Below are positions 7,437 through 14,806 of a DNA stretch of 43,866 nt, piece by piece. Source of the stretch: Planctomycetia bacterium (GTDB lineage: Bacteria; Planctomycetota; Planctomycetia; Pirellulales; S012-138). Under the pieces are notes generated by a model. The model was not told where the DNA came from. It did not search any database and was given only the letters and a program-made list of their open reading frames with translations. Position 1 is the first letter of the stretch; each line of letters starts with the position of its first letter. The DNA is taken from contig JACOUI010000384.1 in assembly GCA_016177915.1 (NCBI GenBank), positions 1-43,866 on the forward strand, in the 5' to 3' direction. Made by a program: the position numbers and the translations under genes.

Positions 7437-8630
7437 ATGCACCGAGTGACATCATTGATTCGTCTCACGTTGCCGGCCGCGATCCTGATCGCACTCTCGA
7501 CGAACACCGGCGCGGCCGAAGATCTCTCCTCCGCCTTGAAAACCATCAAGGCCGTCGCCGCCGAAGGGGCGGGCAACGAACAGGCCCAGGCGGCCTGGAA
7601 GACGCTGGCCAAGGCCGAAGCCGCGCAGATTCCCGTTCTGCTGGCCGCGCTCGAAGACGCCAACCCGCTAGCCGCCAATTACATCCGCGCCGCGATCGAC
7701 GCCGTGGCCGAGCGGCAGTTGCAATCGGGCAAGCCGCTTCCGGCCGACGCGCTGGAGAAGTTCGCACTCGACACGAAAAGGAATGCCAGGGCGCGGCGGC
7801 TGGCCTACGAATGGCTGACGCGGGTTGACAAGACCGCCGCCGAGCGGCTCGTGCCGAAGTTTGCCGACGACCCGGCCGTCGAGTTCCGCCGCGACGCCGT
7901 CGCCCAATTGCTGGATGCGGCGGCCAAGATCGATTCATCGGACAAGGACACGGCGATCGACGCCTATCGCCAGGCCTTGGCCGCCGCCCGCGACCGCGAC
8001 CAGGTCGACAAGGCCGCCGCCGCCCTCTCCAAGCTCGGGCAGACGGTGGACCTGCCGGCGCATTTCGGCTTCATCCAGCACTGGAAAGTGATTGGCCCCT
8101 TCGACAACCACGAGGAGCGGGGCTACCCGATCGCCTATCCGCCGGAGAAGTCCATCGATTTCGATGCGAGTTACGACGACAAGACGGAGAAAGTGAAGTG
8201 GATGGACTTCGCCACTGCCGACAACTACGGCAACGTCGATTTGAACAAGGCGCTTGGCAAAACCCTGGGCGCCGTCGGCTACGCGGCCGTGGAGTTCGAA
8301 TCGGACCGAGACCGCGACGTCGAGCTGCGATTGGGCACGCGCTGCGCCTGGAAAATGTTCGTCAACGGCCAGCTTGCCGGCGCGTACGACTCCTACAACC
8401 CCAGCACGCTGCTGGACCAGCACATTGTGAAAGCGAAGCTGAAGAAGGGGAACAACGTGATCCTCGTCAAGTGCTGCCAAAACGAGCAAACGGTGCCCTG
8501 GGCGCAGCTCTGGCACTTCCAGCTCCGCGTGTGCGATGTCGCCGGCACGGCCGTGCTGGCCGCCAACCGCCCGCCGCGTCCCGCGGCGGAAGCGGACGCC
8601 GCAGCCGCCGCGCCCAGGAACTCCAAGTAA
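7437..8630 (+). CDS. secreted HEAT-like repeat protein with C-terminal beta-sandwich
   Basis: I chose the ATG at 7437 over the ORF-track start because it gives a proper signal peptide (MHRVTSLIRLTLPAAILIAL..NTGAAE); the product is 397 residues. Residues ~30-210 are Ala-rich helices typical of HEAT/ARM-type repeats ('LLAALEDANPLAANYIRAAIDAV', 'AVEFRRDAVAQLLDAA'). Residues ~215-370 contain 'HWKVIGPFDN', 'VELRLGTRCAWKMFVNGQLAGAYD' and 'LKKGNNVILVKCCQNE', the pattern of a carbohydrate-binding-like jelly-roll domain seen in planctomycete secreted proteins. It stands 130 bp before a secreted PQQ propeller gene and may be co-expressed with it. Role unknown; an extracytoplasmic binding or scaffold function is inferred. 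Confidence 0.85.
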   Translation: MHRVTSLIRLTLPAAILIALSTNTGAAEDLSSALKTIKAVAAEGAGNEQAQAAWKTLAKAEAAQIPVLLAALEDANPLAANYIRAAIDAVAERQLQSGKPLPADALEKFALDTKRNARARRLAYEWLTRVDKTAAERLVPKFADDPAVEFRRDAVAQLLDAAAKIDSSDKDTAIDAYRQALAAARDRDQVDKAAAALSKLGQTVDLPAHFGFIQHWKVIGPFDNHEERGYPIAYPPEKSIDFDASYDDKTEKVKWMDFATADNYGNVDLNKALGKTLGAVGYAAVEFESDRDRDVELRLGTRCAWKMFVNGQLAGAYDSYNPSTLLDQHIVKAKLKKGNNVILVKCCQNEQTVPWAQLWHFQLRVCDVAGTAVLAANRPPRPAAEADAAAAAPRNSK

Positions 8631-8664
8631 GGGTCGAGCGAGAAATAACTTCCCGAATCGTCGC

Positions 8665-8704
8665 CTTTCGCTCCGCGAAAGGGCGTTCTTTCGCGGAGCG
8701 AAAG
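8665..8704. repeat. long perfect hairpin repeat (CTTTCGC/GCGAAAG family)
   Basis: Arms CTTTCGCTCCGCGAAAG (8665-8681) and CTTTCGCGGAGCGAAAG (8688-8704) are exact reverse complements, giving a 17-bp stem with a 6-nt loop. Each arm is itself nearly palindromic, so this is a close-packed REP doublet. It lies between the HEAT-like and PQQ genes. A terminator role is possible but no T-run follows. Confidence 0.75.
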
Positions 8705-8760
8705 ACGACATTGTTTTTCGTTCGACTCTGAGACACTACCCCTTGCAGACGAAGCTCACC

Positions 8761-9978
8761 ATGCGACTTTTGCAACTTCGCAGCCACCTCGTCCTGTTCG
8801 GCGCCGCGGTCTTGCTTCTCTCCGGCGGGGCCGATTGGCTGGCGTTCCGCGGCACAAACAACGATGGCAACGCCGGCAGCGAGACCGGCCCGGCGAAAAT
8901 CTCCACGGAAACGACGGCCTGGAAGGCGGCCCTTCCCGGCCGCGGGGCCTCCAGCCCGATCGTCGTCGGCGGAAAGATCATCGTCACGGCCGACAGCGGC
9001 TACAAGAGCGACAGACTGCACATCCTGGCGTTCGACGCGGCCTCGGGCACGCAGCTCTGGGAGCGGCAATTTTGGGCCACCGGCCGGACCTTCTGCCACG
9101 AAACCAGCGCCGTCGCCGCGCCCACTCCGGCCAGCGACGGCAAGTTCGTCTACGCCTTCTTCGGCTCCAACGACCTCGTCTGCCTGGACCTCGACGGCAA
9201 CCTGCAATGGCTGCGCGGCCTGACGCACGATTATCCCACGGCCGCGAACGACACCGGCATGGCGGCCTCGCCGGTCGTCAGCGGCGGGACGGTCGTCGCG
9301 CAGGTCGAGAGCGAAGGCGAGTCATTCGTGGCCGGCATCGACACGAGAACGGGGCTGACGCGGTGGCGGATGAACCGTCCGCGGGAGATGAACTGGACCT
9401 CGCCTTGCCTCCTGCGCGGAAAAACGGCGGACGAAGACCTGGTCGTCATTCAGGCCCGCGAGGGCGTCCGCGCGCTAAGGCCGCAGACGGGCGAGGAAGC
9501 GTGGAAATACGACACAGAGTGCCAGACGATCGCCTCGGCCACGCCGCACGAAAAGGGCGTGCTCGTCCCGGCCGAACAACTTCTATCGCTGGATTTCACG
9601 AGCGGATCGGCCGACGCGGCACAGTGGAAGCAGGTCAAGCTTTCTTCGTCCACCTCTAGCCCGATCGTGCGCGACGGCAAGGTCTATTCCATTCAGCGCA
9701 CCGTGCTGGCCTGCGGCGACGCGAAGACGGGCGAGTTTTTGTGGCAACTGCGATTGACCGGAACGAACGTCTGGTCCACGCCCGTCGTCGCCGGCGATTA
9801 CCTGTACGTCGCCAGCGAAGAGGGGGTCGTGCAGGTCGTGCGCACCGGCCTTTCCAAGGGCGAGGCCGTCAGCGAGCTGGCCTTGGAGGAGCGGGTGCTG
9901 GCGTCGCCGGCCGTGGTCGATGGGGCGCTCTATATTCGCAGCCTGGGGCACTTGTACAAGTTCGCCGAGAAGAATTGA
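8761..9978 (+). CDS. secreted PQQ-like beta-propeller protein
   Basis: I chose the ATG at 8761 because it starts a signal peptide (MRLLQLRSHLVLFGAAVLLLSGGADW); the ORF track extends into the previous gene. The 405-residue product is made of repeated blades such as 'SPIVVGGKIIVTA...LHILAFDAASGTQLWER', 'LVCLDLDGNLQW', 'VAGIDTRTGLTRWRM', 'GVRALRPQTGEEAWKY' and 'VLACGDAKTGEFLWQL'. These match the PQQ-binding-like/BamB repeat ('vyaldaktGk.lW'). No catalytic quinoprotein residues are evident, so it is probably a structural or binding propeller. Its TGA stop nearly abuts the aroA start, suggesting coexpression, though the two functions look unrelated. Confidence 0.9.
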   Translation: MRLLQLRSHLVLFGAAVLLLSGGADWLAFRGTNNDGNAGSETGPAKISTETTAWKAALPGRGASSPIVVGGKIIVTADSGYKSDRLHILAFDAASGTQLWERQFWATGRTFCHETSAVAAPTPASDGKFVYAFFGSNDLVCLDLDGNLQWLRGLTHDYPTAANDTGMAASPVVSGGTVVAQVESEGESFVAGIDTRTGLTRWRMNRPREMNWTSPCLLRGKTADEDLVVIQAREGVRALRPQTGEEAWKYDTECQTIASATPHEKGVLVPAEQLLSLDFTSGSADAAQWKQVKLSSSTSSPIVRDGKVYSIQRTVLACGDAKTGEFLWQLRLTGTNVWSTPVVAGDYLYVASEEGVVQVVRTGLSKGEAVSELALEERVLASPAVVDGALYIRSLGHLYKFAEKN

Positions 9979-9986
9979 TCTGGCGC

Positions 9987-11270
9987 GTGGTCGAGTCCAT
10001 TGCCATTTCGCCGTGCGGTCCGATCCGGGCGACGGTGCGGCCGCCCGGGTCGAAGAGCATCACCAACCGGGCGCTCGTCTGCGCGGCGCTGGCCGAGGGG
10101 CGCTCGACGCTGACGGGCGCACTGGCCAGCGACGACACGCGGGTGATGATCGAGTCGCTGCGGCGGATCGGCATCAACGTTGAGTCCCGCGACGATGGCA
10201 CGGTGCTCGTTGTGGAAGGCATGGGCGGCAAGTTTGCAGCGCCGCCTGCGGGGATTGAGCTTTTCGCTGGCAACAGCGGGACCACGGTCCGCTTCTTGAC
10301 GGCGATGCTGACGCTCGGCCGGGGGCGCTTTCGGATTGACGGCGTGCCGCGGATGCGCCAGCGCCCGATCGAGGACCTGCTCGATGCGCTGCGGCAGCTC
10401 GGCGCGAACGTCCGCAGTGAACTGGCCACAGGCTGCCCGCCGGTGGTCGTTGAGGCGGCCGGCCTGCCGGGTGGAACGGCCACGGTCCGTGGCGACGTTT
10501 CCAGCCAGTTCTTAAGCGCAGTTTTGATGGCGGCGCCGTACGCGCGGCAGCCCGTCGTTTTGCGGGTGGATGGCCCGCTCGTCTCGCAGCCCTACGTGCG
10601 GATGACGCTGCGCGTGATGGGCGCATTCAGCGTGCGCGTCGATGAATCGAACCTGCAAGAAATCCGCGTGCCGCTGGAAAAATACCAGCCGCGCACGTAC
10701 GCCATTGAGCCGGACGCCTCGGCGGCGAGCTACTTTTTCGCCGCGGCGGCGATCACCGGCGGAAGCGTCACCGTCGAAGGGCTTTCCCGCGACAGCCTCC
10801 AGGGCGACGTAGTGTTCGTCAACCTTCTGGAACGGATGGGCTGCGACGTGACCTATGGCGCCAATGCGATCACCGTCGAGGGCGGTCCGCTCGCCGGCAT
10901 CGTAGCCAACATGAACGCGCTCAGCGACACGGTCCAGACTCTGGCCGCCGTCGCGCTCTTCGCCGTGGGCCCAACGACGATCACCGGCGTGGCCCACATT
11001 CGCCATAAGGAAACCGACCGCATCGCCGCCCTGGCGACAGAGCTGCGCAAGCTGGGCGCGGCGGTCGAGGAGCGCCCGGACGGCCTCTGCATCACGCCAG
11101 GAGCGCTGCGCGGCGCGACGATCGCCACCTACGACGACCATCGCATGGCGATGAGTTTGGCGCTTGTGGGGTTGCGCGTGCCCGGCGTCGTGATCGAGAA
11201 CCCGTCCTGCGTCGCCAAGACCTATCCGCGGTTCTTTGCGGACCTGCGTTCGGCAACGCGCGGCGCGTAG
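9987..11270 (+). CDS. aroA: 3-phosphoshikimate 1-carboxyvinyltransferase (EPSP synthase)
   Basis: AroA transfers enolpyruvyl from PEP to shikimate-3-phosphate in the shikimate pathway, in the cytoplasm. Landmarks are 'RPPGSKSITNRALV' (N-terminal K, S and R of the substrate site), 'AGNSGTTVRFLTA', 'GVPRMRQRPIEDLLDALRQLG', 'DVSSQFLSAVLMAAPY', 'EPDASAASYFFAAAAI', 'VAHIRHKETDRIAALATELRKLG' and 'YDDHRMAMSLAL'. The ORF track starts inside the PQQ gene. The first sensible in-frame start is GTG at 9987 (427 residues), with a TTG at 9975 that overlaps the upstream TGA as an alternative. Chorismate mutase aroH lies in the same window but 27 kb away. Confidence 0.96.
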   Translation: MVESIAISPCGPIRATVRPPGSKSITNRALVCAALAEGRSTLTGALASDDTRVMIESLRRIGINVESRDDGTVLVVEGMGGKFAAPPAGIELFAGNSGTTVRFLTAMLTLGRGRFRIDGVPRMRQRPIEDLLDALRQLGANVRSELATGCPPVVVEAAGLPGGTATVRGDVSSQFLSAVLMAAPYARQPVVLRVDGPLVSQPYVRMTLRVMGAFSVRVDESNLQEIRVPLEKYQPRTYAIEPDASAASYFFAAAAITGGSVTVEGLSRDSLQGDVVFVNLLERMGCDVTYGANAITVEGGPLAGIVANMNALSDTVQTLAAVALFAVGPTTITGVAHIRHKETDRIAALATELRKLGAAVEERPDGLCITPGALRGATIATYDDHRMAMSLALVGLRVPGVVIENPSCVAKTYPRFFADLRSATRGA

Positions 11271-11278
11271 CGACTGTT

Positions 11279-11354
11279 GGAGTACCGCCTTTAGGCGGAT
11301 GTGTTGGGGTACCGCCTTTAGGCGGAACACCGCCAGCTAAAGCCGGTACTCCAA
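11279..11354. repeat. GGAG-type palindromic repeat cluster
   Basis: Two direct copies of a unit with core ACCGCCTTTAGGCGG (a perfect CCGCC/GGCGG hairpin) stand in a row. They are followed by an inverted remnant 'GCCGGTACTCCAACA'. The copies are preceded by GGAGT/GGGGT, the variant tetranucleotide of GTAG-type REPs, making an inverted cluster. It lies between aroA and the DUF420 gene. A related family, with CCGCCTTCAGGCGG, is seen near 14690-14800. Confidence 0.8.
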
Positions 11355-11419
11355 CAATCTCGCCTCGCAGGCTAAAATCCGCGCGAACGACTTGGAGCGC
11401 CCCCAACCGACGGACATCA

Positions 11420-11932
11420 ATGTACCGCGGAATTGACGGCTTTCTGCCCTACAGCCGGGCCTCGATCATGCTCGACGTGGTCTTTGTGGCCATGTTCGTC
11501 GTCGTGCCCGCTCTGGCGGCGAGCATTTGCCTGGTCAAGTTCCGCCGCCGGTATGCGCTGCACAAGAAGATCCAGCTTGCGCTCGGCGCGACGCTCCTCG
11601 TCGCCGTGGCGCTGTTCGAGCTGGACATGCAGTTCGTCAGCGGCTGGCTGGACCGGGCCAAGGCCTCGCCCTATTTCGAGGTCCAGCGCGAGGCGGGCGA
11701 CGCGCTCGCTCCGGGCTTTTACACGCTCTACGTCCACCTGGCGATCGCGGTGACGACGGCCCTGCTGTGGATCGTCGTCATCGCCCAGGCGCTGCGAAAG
11801 TTCGGCCGCCCGCCGGCGCCGGGTCTGCACAGCCGCTGGCACGCGCGCCTGGGGACGGCCGCCGCCATCGGCATGTTCCTGACGGCCTTGACCGGCTGGA
11901 TCTTCTACTGGCAGGCGTTTGTGGCAACGTAG
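11420..11932 (+). CDS. DUF420 family membrane protein
   Basis: This 170-residue inner-membrane protein has four predicted helices: 'IMLDVVFVAMFVVVPALAASI', 'KIQLALGATLLVAVALFELDM', 'LYVHLAIAVTTALLWIVVIAQAL' and 'LGTAAAIGMFLTALTGWIFYW'. A loop carries conserved-type His and Arg residues (HKKI, HSRWHARLG). The pattern and length match DUF420 (YozB-like) proteins, which often occur with heme-copper oxidase genes, although none is nearby here. The family function is not established. The TAG stop codon (11930-11932) is part of the GTAG that begins the following palindromic repeat. Confidence 0.85.
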   Translation: MYRGIDGFLPYSRASIMLDVVFVAMFVVVPALAASICLVKFRRRYALHKKIQLALGATLLVAVALFELDMQFVSGWLDRAKASPYFEVQREAGDALAPGFYTLYVHLAIAVTTALLWIVVIAQALRKFGRPPAPGLHSRWHARLGTAAAIGMFLTALTGWIFYWQAFVAT

Positions 11933-11981
11933 CGTTCACGCTCCTGGGAAATGTAGCCATCACGCTCCACGTGATGTGGCC
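11929..11981. repeat. GTAG palindromic repeats starting at the DUF420 stop codon
   Basis: GTAGCGTTCACGCTCC begins at 11929, with TAG serving as the stop codon. A second copy, GTAGCCATCACGCTCCACG, begins at 11953 and forms a hairpin CATCACG-ctcca-CGTGATG. They belong to the same family as the inverted unit at 12139-12163 and the unit at the end of the gene at 30995. Confidence 0.75.
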
Positions 11982-12138
11982 CTTTGGCGAGCAAAGGCGT
12001 GTGGCCAAAGCACGTTACATTTTCAGCGTTCTGTTGAACGCGACCTTCATGAACCAGTCCGCGACTCAGCCTGATGCGGACATGCATTTGGCGGCAATGC
12101 TGCAGCCGCCGGGCGGCCCATGTTCATGATTCACGCTA
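11982..12138. other. intergenic remainder between repeat units
   Basis: The stretch between the two palindrome clusters holds no supportable gene. It contains degenerate GC-rich text, including a CAGCCGCCGGGCGGC-like imperfect dyad near 12100. It resembles decayed repeat sequence, but I cannot identify its source. Confidence 0.35.
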
Positions 12139-12163
12139 CCTCACGCGGAAGCGTGAGGGCTAC
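12139..12163. repeat. GTAG palindrome at the stop codon of the arrestin-like gene
   Basis: CCTCACGC-ggaa-GCGTGAGG (12139-12158) is a perfect 8-bp hairpin followed by GCTAC. Read on the minus strand it is GTAGC plus the palindrome. The TAG is exactly the stop codon (12160-12162) of the minus-strand gene. Confidence 0.8.
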
Positions 12164-12753
12164 GTCGTTGCCCGCCGCGGCCAATCAGTCGCCGCTTCGC
12201 GCGCGGCCGATTCGTCCGCCGCTGCTTTGCGGCGGGGGGACGTGAGGGCGTCGTCTTGGGGGACGGAGGCCGCCGGCGGCTTCTTCGTCGAGCTCTCGCC
12301 GGCCGCCGGCTCGCGGACGCGGACCTTCGGCACGTTGCCGAGCTGAAAAACCTTCTCCGCCACGACTTCCCGCCCGTCGCGGAGGAACAACCGCACCCGC
12401 ACACACCAGGCCACCTTCACGATCGCCCCGTCGTAGCTCAAGGGCGAGTTGGGAAGCTGCGTTGCGAAGCGGGCCGTGCGGCGGTCGGCGGCCCCGTCAG
12501 CCTCCCTGACAGCCTCCCTGTCAGGGGCCACGCCGGCCGCGTCCGTGTCGGCGGGAACGTCGATCGAATCGAAGAAGTGGACGCCCAGGTCTTCGTCCCC
12601 CTTCCCTTCCGTGCGCCAGAGGACGGAAAGTTCGACCTTGGTCGCGGCGGCGGGCGGCTCGACGTCCCAGCCGTACTGCCCCGACAGGATCTCACCCGGC
12701 CGATAGATCCGGTGCTGGCCGTCGAGCTTGATGTTGACGCCCGGCACGCTCAT
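12160..12753 (-). CDS. soluble arrestin-like beta-sandwich protein
   Basis: This 197-residue protein has no signal peptide or membrane helix. Text such as 'VNIKLDGQHRIYRPGEILSGQY', 'ATKVELSVLWRTEGKG', 'SPLSYDGAIVKVAWCVRVRLFL' and 'VAEKVFQLGNVPKV' alternates strands in the way arrestin-like/Spo0M-type domains do. It lacks family-defining residues, so the fold is inferred. Its ATG overlaps the stop of the DUF3592 gene by 4 bp (ATGA), implying coupling and probably a joint membrane-associated role. A palindrome (12506-12524) lies inside the reading frame and encodes a charged insert 'PDREAVREADGAADRR' between two beta blocks. The tail from ~150 is low complexity. Confidence 0.75.
   Translation of the reverse strand: MSVPGVNIKLDGQHRIYRPGEILSGQYGWDVEPPAAATKVELSVLWRTEGKGDEDLGVHFFDSIDVPADTDAAGVAPDREAVREADGAADRRTARFATQLPNSPLSYDGAIVKVAWCVRVRLFLRDGREVVAEKVFQLGNVPKVRVREPAAGESSTKKPPAASVPQDDALTSPRRKAAADESAAREAATDWPRRATT
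12506..12524. repeat. palindrome inside coding sequence
   Basis: CTGACAG-cctcc-CTGTCAG is a perfect 7-bp stem, flanked by further dyad text (GGCCCC... and ...GGGGCC) spanning about 12489-12528. It translates into an Arg/Asp/Ala-rich insert of the arrestin-like protein, which suggests an in-frame repeat insertion. Confidence 0.6.
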
Positions 12754-14072
12754 GCGGCCGACTCGCGCGGGGGATGGATGACGACGGGAAACGTCCGCTG
12801 GAATTCCGCCCAGCCCTCGGCCGATCCCTCGACGACCAGCCGCCAGGCGACCTCATTATGGGCGGAGCGGAAGGAATGCATAGCCCCGGAGGGCACGACA
12901 AGCTCGTGCTCCAGCTCGAAGGGTCCGGCTGGATCGACGGTGATATGGGACCGCGACAACAGCTCCTGCTCGTATACGCGGCGGCGCTCGCAGCGGGTGT
13001 TCGTGCCCTGCTGGAACGTCGCCTCCTCGTCGCACACGAGAAGCAGCCGAAGCTGCGGCATCGTCATCCGGCCGAACTGCGAAAGCAGGACGCGGCAGCT
13101 CTCGCCGGGATAGAGCGGATGGTCGGAAATCTCGATCAGCGTCCGGCCCACGCTGGCCCCCTGGCGCAGCATGGCCAGTGCGACCCTTACCAGCCAGATG
13201 CCAACGGCGGCGACGACAAGTCCCACGGCGGTCAGCAGCCATTGCGGCTCGCCGACGGCGAAGCTCCGCACGGCCAGCGTGAGGAACACCGACACCATGC
13301 CGTTCCAAACCAGCGACCCGACGACGACCGCGACCGTGGCCCAGTTCTCCTGCCCGGCGACGGGCAGGCGGTAGGCCAGCGTGGTTCCGGGGCTGTCCGT
13401 GAGGCGCGCGTCCTTGGGGACGGTGGGGAACTCCTCGAGGCGGGCCTTCTTGCCGGGTTTTCGGCCTCCGCCCGTTCGTTCGCCCATCGCCAGCCGCCGT
13501 TCGGCCGAGGCGTCGGAAGACCGCAGGTTGAACCACAGGCCGACGAAGCCCAGCACGATCAGCGGCAGCGGCAGGAAGGTCATCAGCCAGAGGTAGCTCG
13601 TGTAGCCGCGCACGACGACGACCCGCTGGGGGTCGCGCGGGTCGTACCAGCAGGGGCGCGTCTGGCCGACCTGAAATTCCGCCAGTGCGCTTTCGGCGCG
13701 CTCGCGGTCGTGCGAGTAAGCGCGCGTGATGTCGTAGGTCCAGCGCGGGTAGGCCATGCCGTCCACGACGTGGCGGACGAGGATGTCCGGGCGGTAGGTT
13801 TCGTGGTCGCCCGTCGTTGGCGTGCCGACGCGCTTGGCCAGCACGACGCACTCGTTCTCCTGGAAGAGGCGGTTGGATTGCCACTCGGCGAGAACGTAGG
13901 TGAGAATAACGCCCAGGAACCACCAGCCGACGAGCAGCGTCCCGGCCCAGAAGAGCATCATGCCGAAGCTGCCGAGCTGCTGCGAGCCGGTGCGGCGGTC
14001 GCCGCGCTTCTTGCCGAAGAGGCGGAAGCGCCTGGCGAGCCGGCGCAGGATGGCGTTGCCTTTGCCGATCAT
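12750..14072 (-). CDS. DUF3592-type membrane protein with C-terminal arrestin-like domain
   Basis: This protein has 440 residues. A basic N-terminus is followed by a helix (LFWAGTLLVGWWFLGVILTYVL) and an extracytoplasmic segment typical of DUF3592 ('NECVVLAKRVGTP..', 'YRPDILVRHVVDG', 'YDITRAYSHDRERAESALAEFQVGQTRPCWYDPRDPQRVVV'). Helices follow at ~155-180 (LWLMTFLPLPLIVLGFVGLW) and two more near 265-320. The last ~120 residues are beta-rich ('LIEISDHPLYPGESCRVLLSQFG', 'HSFRSAHNEVAWRLVVEG', 'EFQRTFPVVIHP'), resembling the soluble arrestin-like protein encoded next. The two genes are translationally coupled. The role is unknown; the pairing suggests a membrane complex. Confidence 0.85.
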   Translation of the reverse strand: MIGKGNAILRRLARRFRLFGKKRGDRRTGSQQLGSFGMMLFWAGTLLVGWWFLGVILTYVLAEWQSNRLFQENECVVLAKRVGTPTTGDHETYRPDILVRHVVDGMAYPRWTYDITRAYSHDRERAESALAEFQVGQTRPCWYDPRDPQRVVVVRGYTSYLWLMTFLPLPLIVLGFVGLWFNLRSSDASAERRLAMGERTGGGRKPGKKARLEEFPTVPKDARLTDSPGTTLAYRLPVAGQENWATVAVVVGSLVWNGMVSVFLTLAVRSFAVGEPQWLLTAVGLVVAAVGIWLVRVALAMLRQGASVGRTLIEISDHPLYPGESCRVLLSQFGRMTMPQLRLLLVCDEEATFQQGTNTRCERRRVYEQELLSRSHITVDPAGPFELEHELVVPSGAMHSFRSAHNEVAWRLVVEGSAEGWAEFQRTFPVVIHPPRESAA

Positions 14073-14096
14073 GGTGGGGCACGCTTCCGTAGGGGG

Positions 14097-14627
14097 CTAG
14101 CCGAAGAGCATCCGGGCGGCCCATTGGATCAAGAGCGCCGCCACGAGCACGATCACAGTCCAGGTGGCCAGCCGCATGGGGAACTGCGTCCGGCGGCCGC
14201 GGCCGGCCCGCCAGGCCTGCACGCAGCGATAGGGCAATTGAAACAATACCGCCACGAACCAGAGGAAGCCCGCCGCGTTGAAGTGCCACGCCGCGGCGAG
14301 GTCTCCCCGCGCCAGGCAGAGAAAGCAGCGAGTCAGTCCGCACCCGGGACAGTTGATGCCCAGGAACCGCCGCACGTGACACAGGTCGGGCAGCGGCTCG
14401 CTCATTCCCGGCACGATGACTTTCGATTCCCCTTGCACGCGGAGGACGAAGCAGAGCGCGAGCACGGCCAGCGCGCCGGCCAAGATCGCGCCATGATAAA
14501 AGACCGCGCGGCCGCGGCGCTGGGGCGGCGGCGAGGGAACCGAACACCGCGGCGCGAACGGATGGGACGCAGCCGGCTCCGCGCCGTCTGTGGCTTGCGT
14601 CGTGGTGCCGGTCGTGACCGCGGACAT
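14097..14627 (-). CDS. DUF2752 family membrane protein
   Basis: I chose the ATG at 14627 (MSAVTTGTTTQATDG), which has an AGAAGA purine stretch just upstream. The ORF-track GTG start at 14672 would add a 7-residue tandem repeat encoded by repeated DNA. The product is 176 residues, with a low-complexity N-terminus, a helix (FYHGAILAGALAVLALCFVL), the diagnostic DUF2752 motif 'INCPGCGLTRCFLCLARGD', and two further helices. CPGCG/LTR is the signature of this small membrane family, often called YraG-like or type VII-associated in other lineages; its function is unknown. It is followed 24 bp later by the DUF3592 gene, probably in one operon. Confidence 0.85.
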   Translation of the reverse strand: MSAVTTGTTTQATDGAEPAASHPFAPRCSVPSPPPQRRGRAVFYHGAILAGALAVLALCFVLRVQGESKVIVPGMSEPLPDLCHVRRFLGINCPGCGLTRCFLCLARGDLAAAWHFNAAGFLWFVAVLFQLPYRCVQAWRAGRGRRTQFPMRLATWTVIVLVAALLIQWAARMLFG

Positions 14628-14628
14628 A

Positions 14629-14670
14629 TCTTCTGCTGGTAGTGGCCGCTCTTCTGCTGGTAGTGGCCGC
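14629..14670. repeat. 21-bp tandem direct repeat, two copies
   Basis: TCTTCTGCTGGTAGTGGCCG recurs exactly 21 bases later, so two copies stand head to tail just upstream of the DUF2752 ATG. Read on the minus strand the unit would encode RPLPAEE twice. It lies in the 5' leader and decides between two possible starts. Confidence 0.7.
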
Positions 14671-14683
14671 ACTGCTGCGGTCC

Positions 14684-14806
14684 GTTGGGGTCCGCCTTCA
14701 GGCGGGGTGCTCGAGTCCCGCCTTCGGGCGGCTTGTTTTGGAGGCGGCTATCTGGAGACCCGCCTTCAGGCTTCGGGGCGGGTCGCCTGTAGGCGTGACT
14801 CCAGCA
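14684..14806. repeat. cluster of CCGCC(T)TTC(A/G)GGCGG palindromes
   Basis: At least three hairpin units occur: TCCGCCTTCAGGCGG, TCCCGCCTTCGGGCGG and an ACCCGCCTTCAGGC...GGCGGGT form. The cluster ends with an inverted 'GTGACTCCAGCA' edge, matching GGAG-type REP ends. It fills the gap between the DUF2752 gene and the TPR gene. It is a sister family of the cluster at 11279-11354. Confidence 0.7.

Noticed and set aside
11279-11354. possible CRISPR array
   Set aside because: The repeats are only two direct copies with a very short interval and an inverted remnant. They are palindromic REP units, and no cas genes are present.
11933-12138. possible tRNA or small RNA gene
   Set aside because: No cloverleaf arrangement or T-loop GTTCRA text was found. 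The structure seen is explained by palindromic repeats.
12774-14642. 622-residue plus-strand ORF
   Set aside because: Antisense shadow of the DUF3592 and DUF2752 genes; the opposite strand has clear membrane helices and the CPGCG motif.
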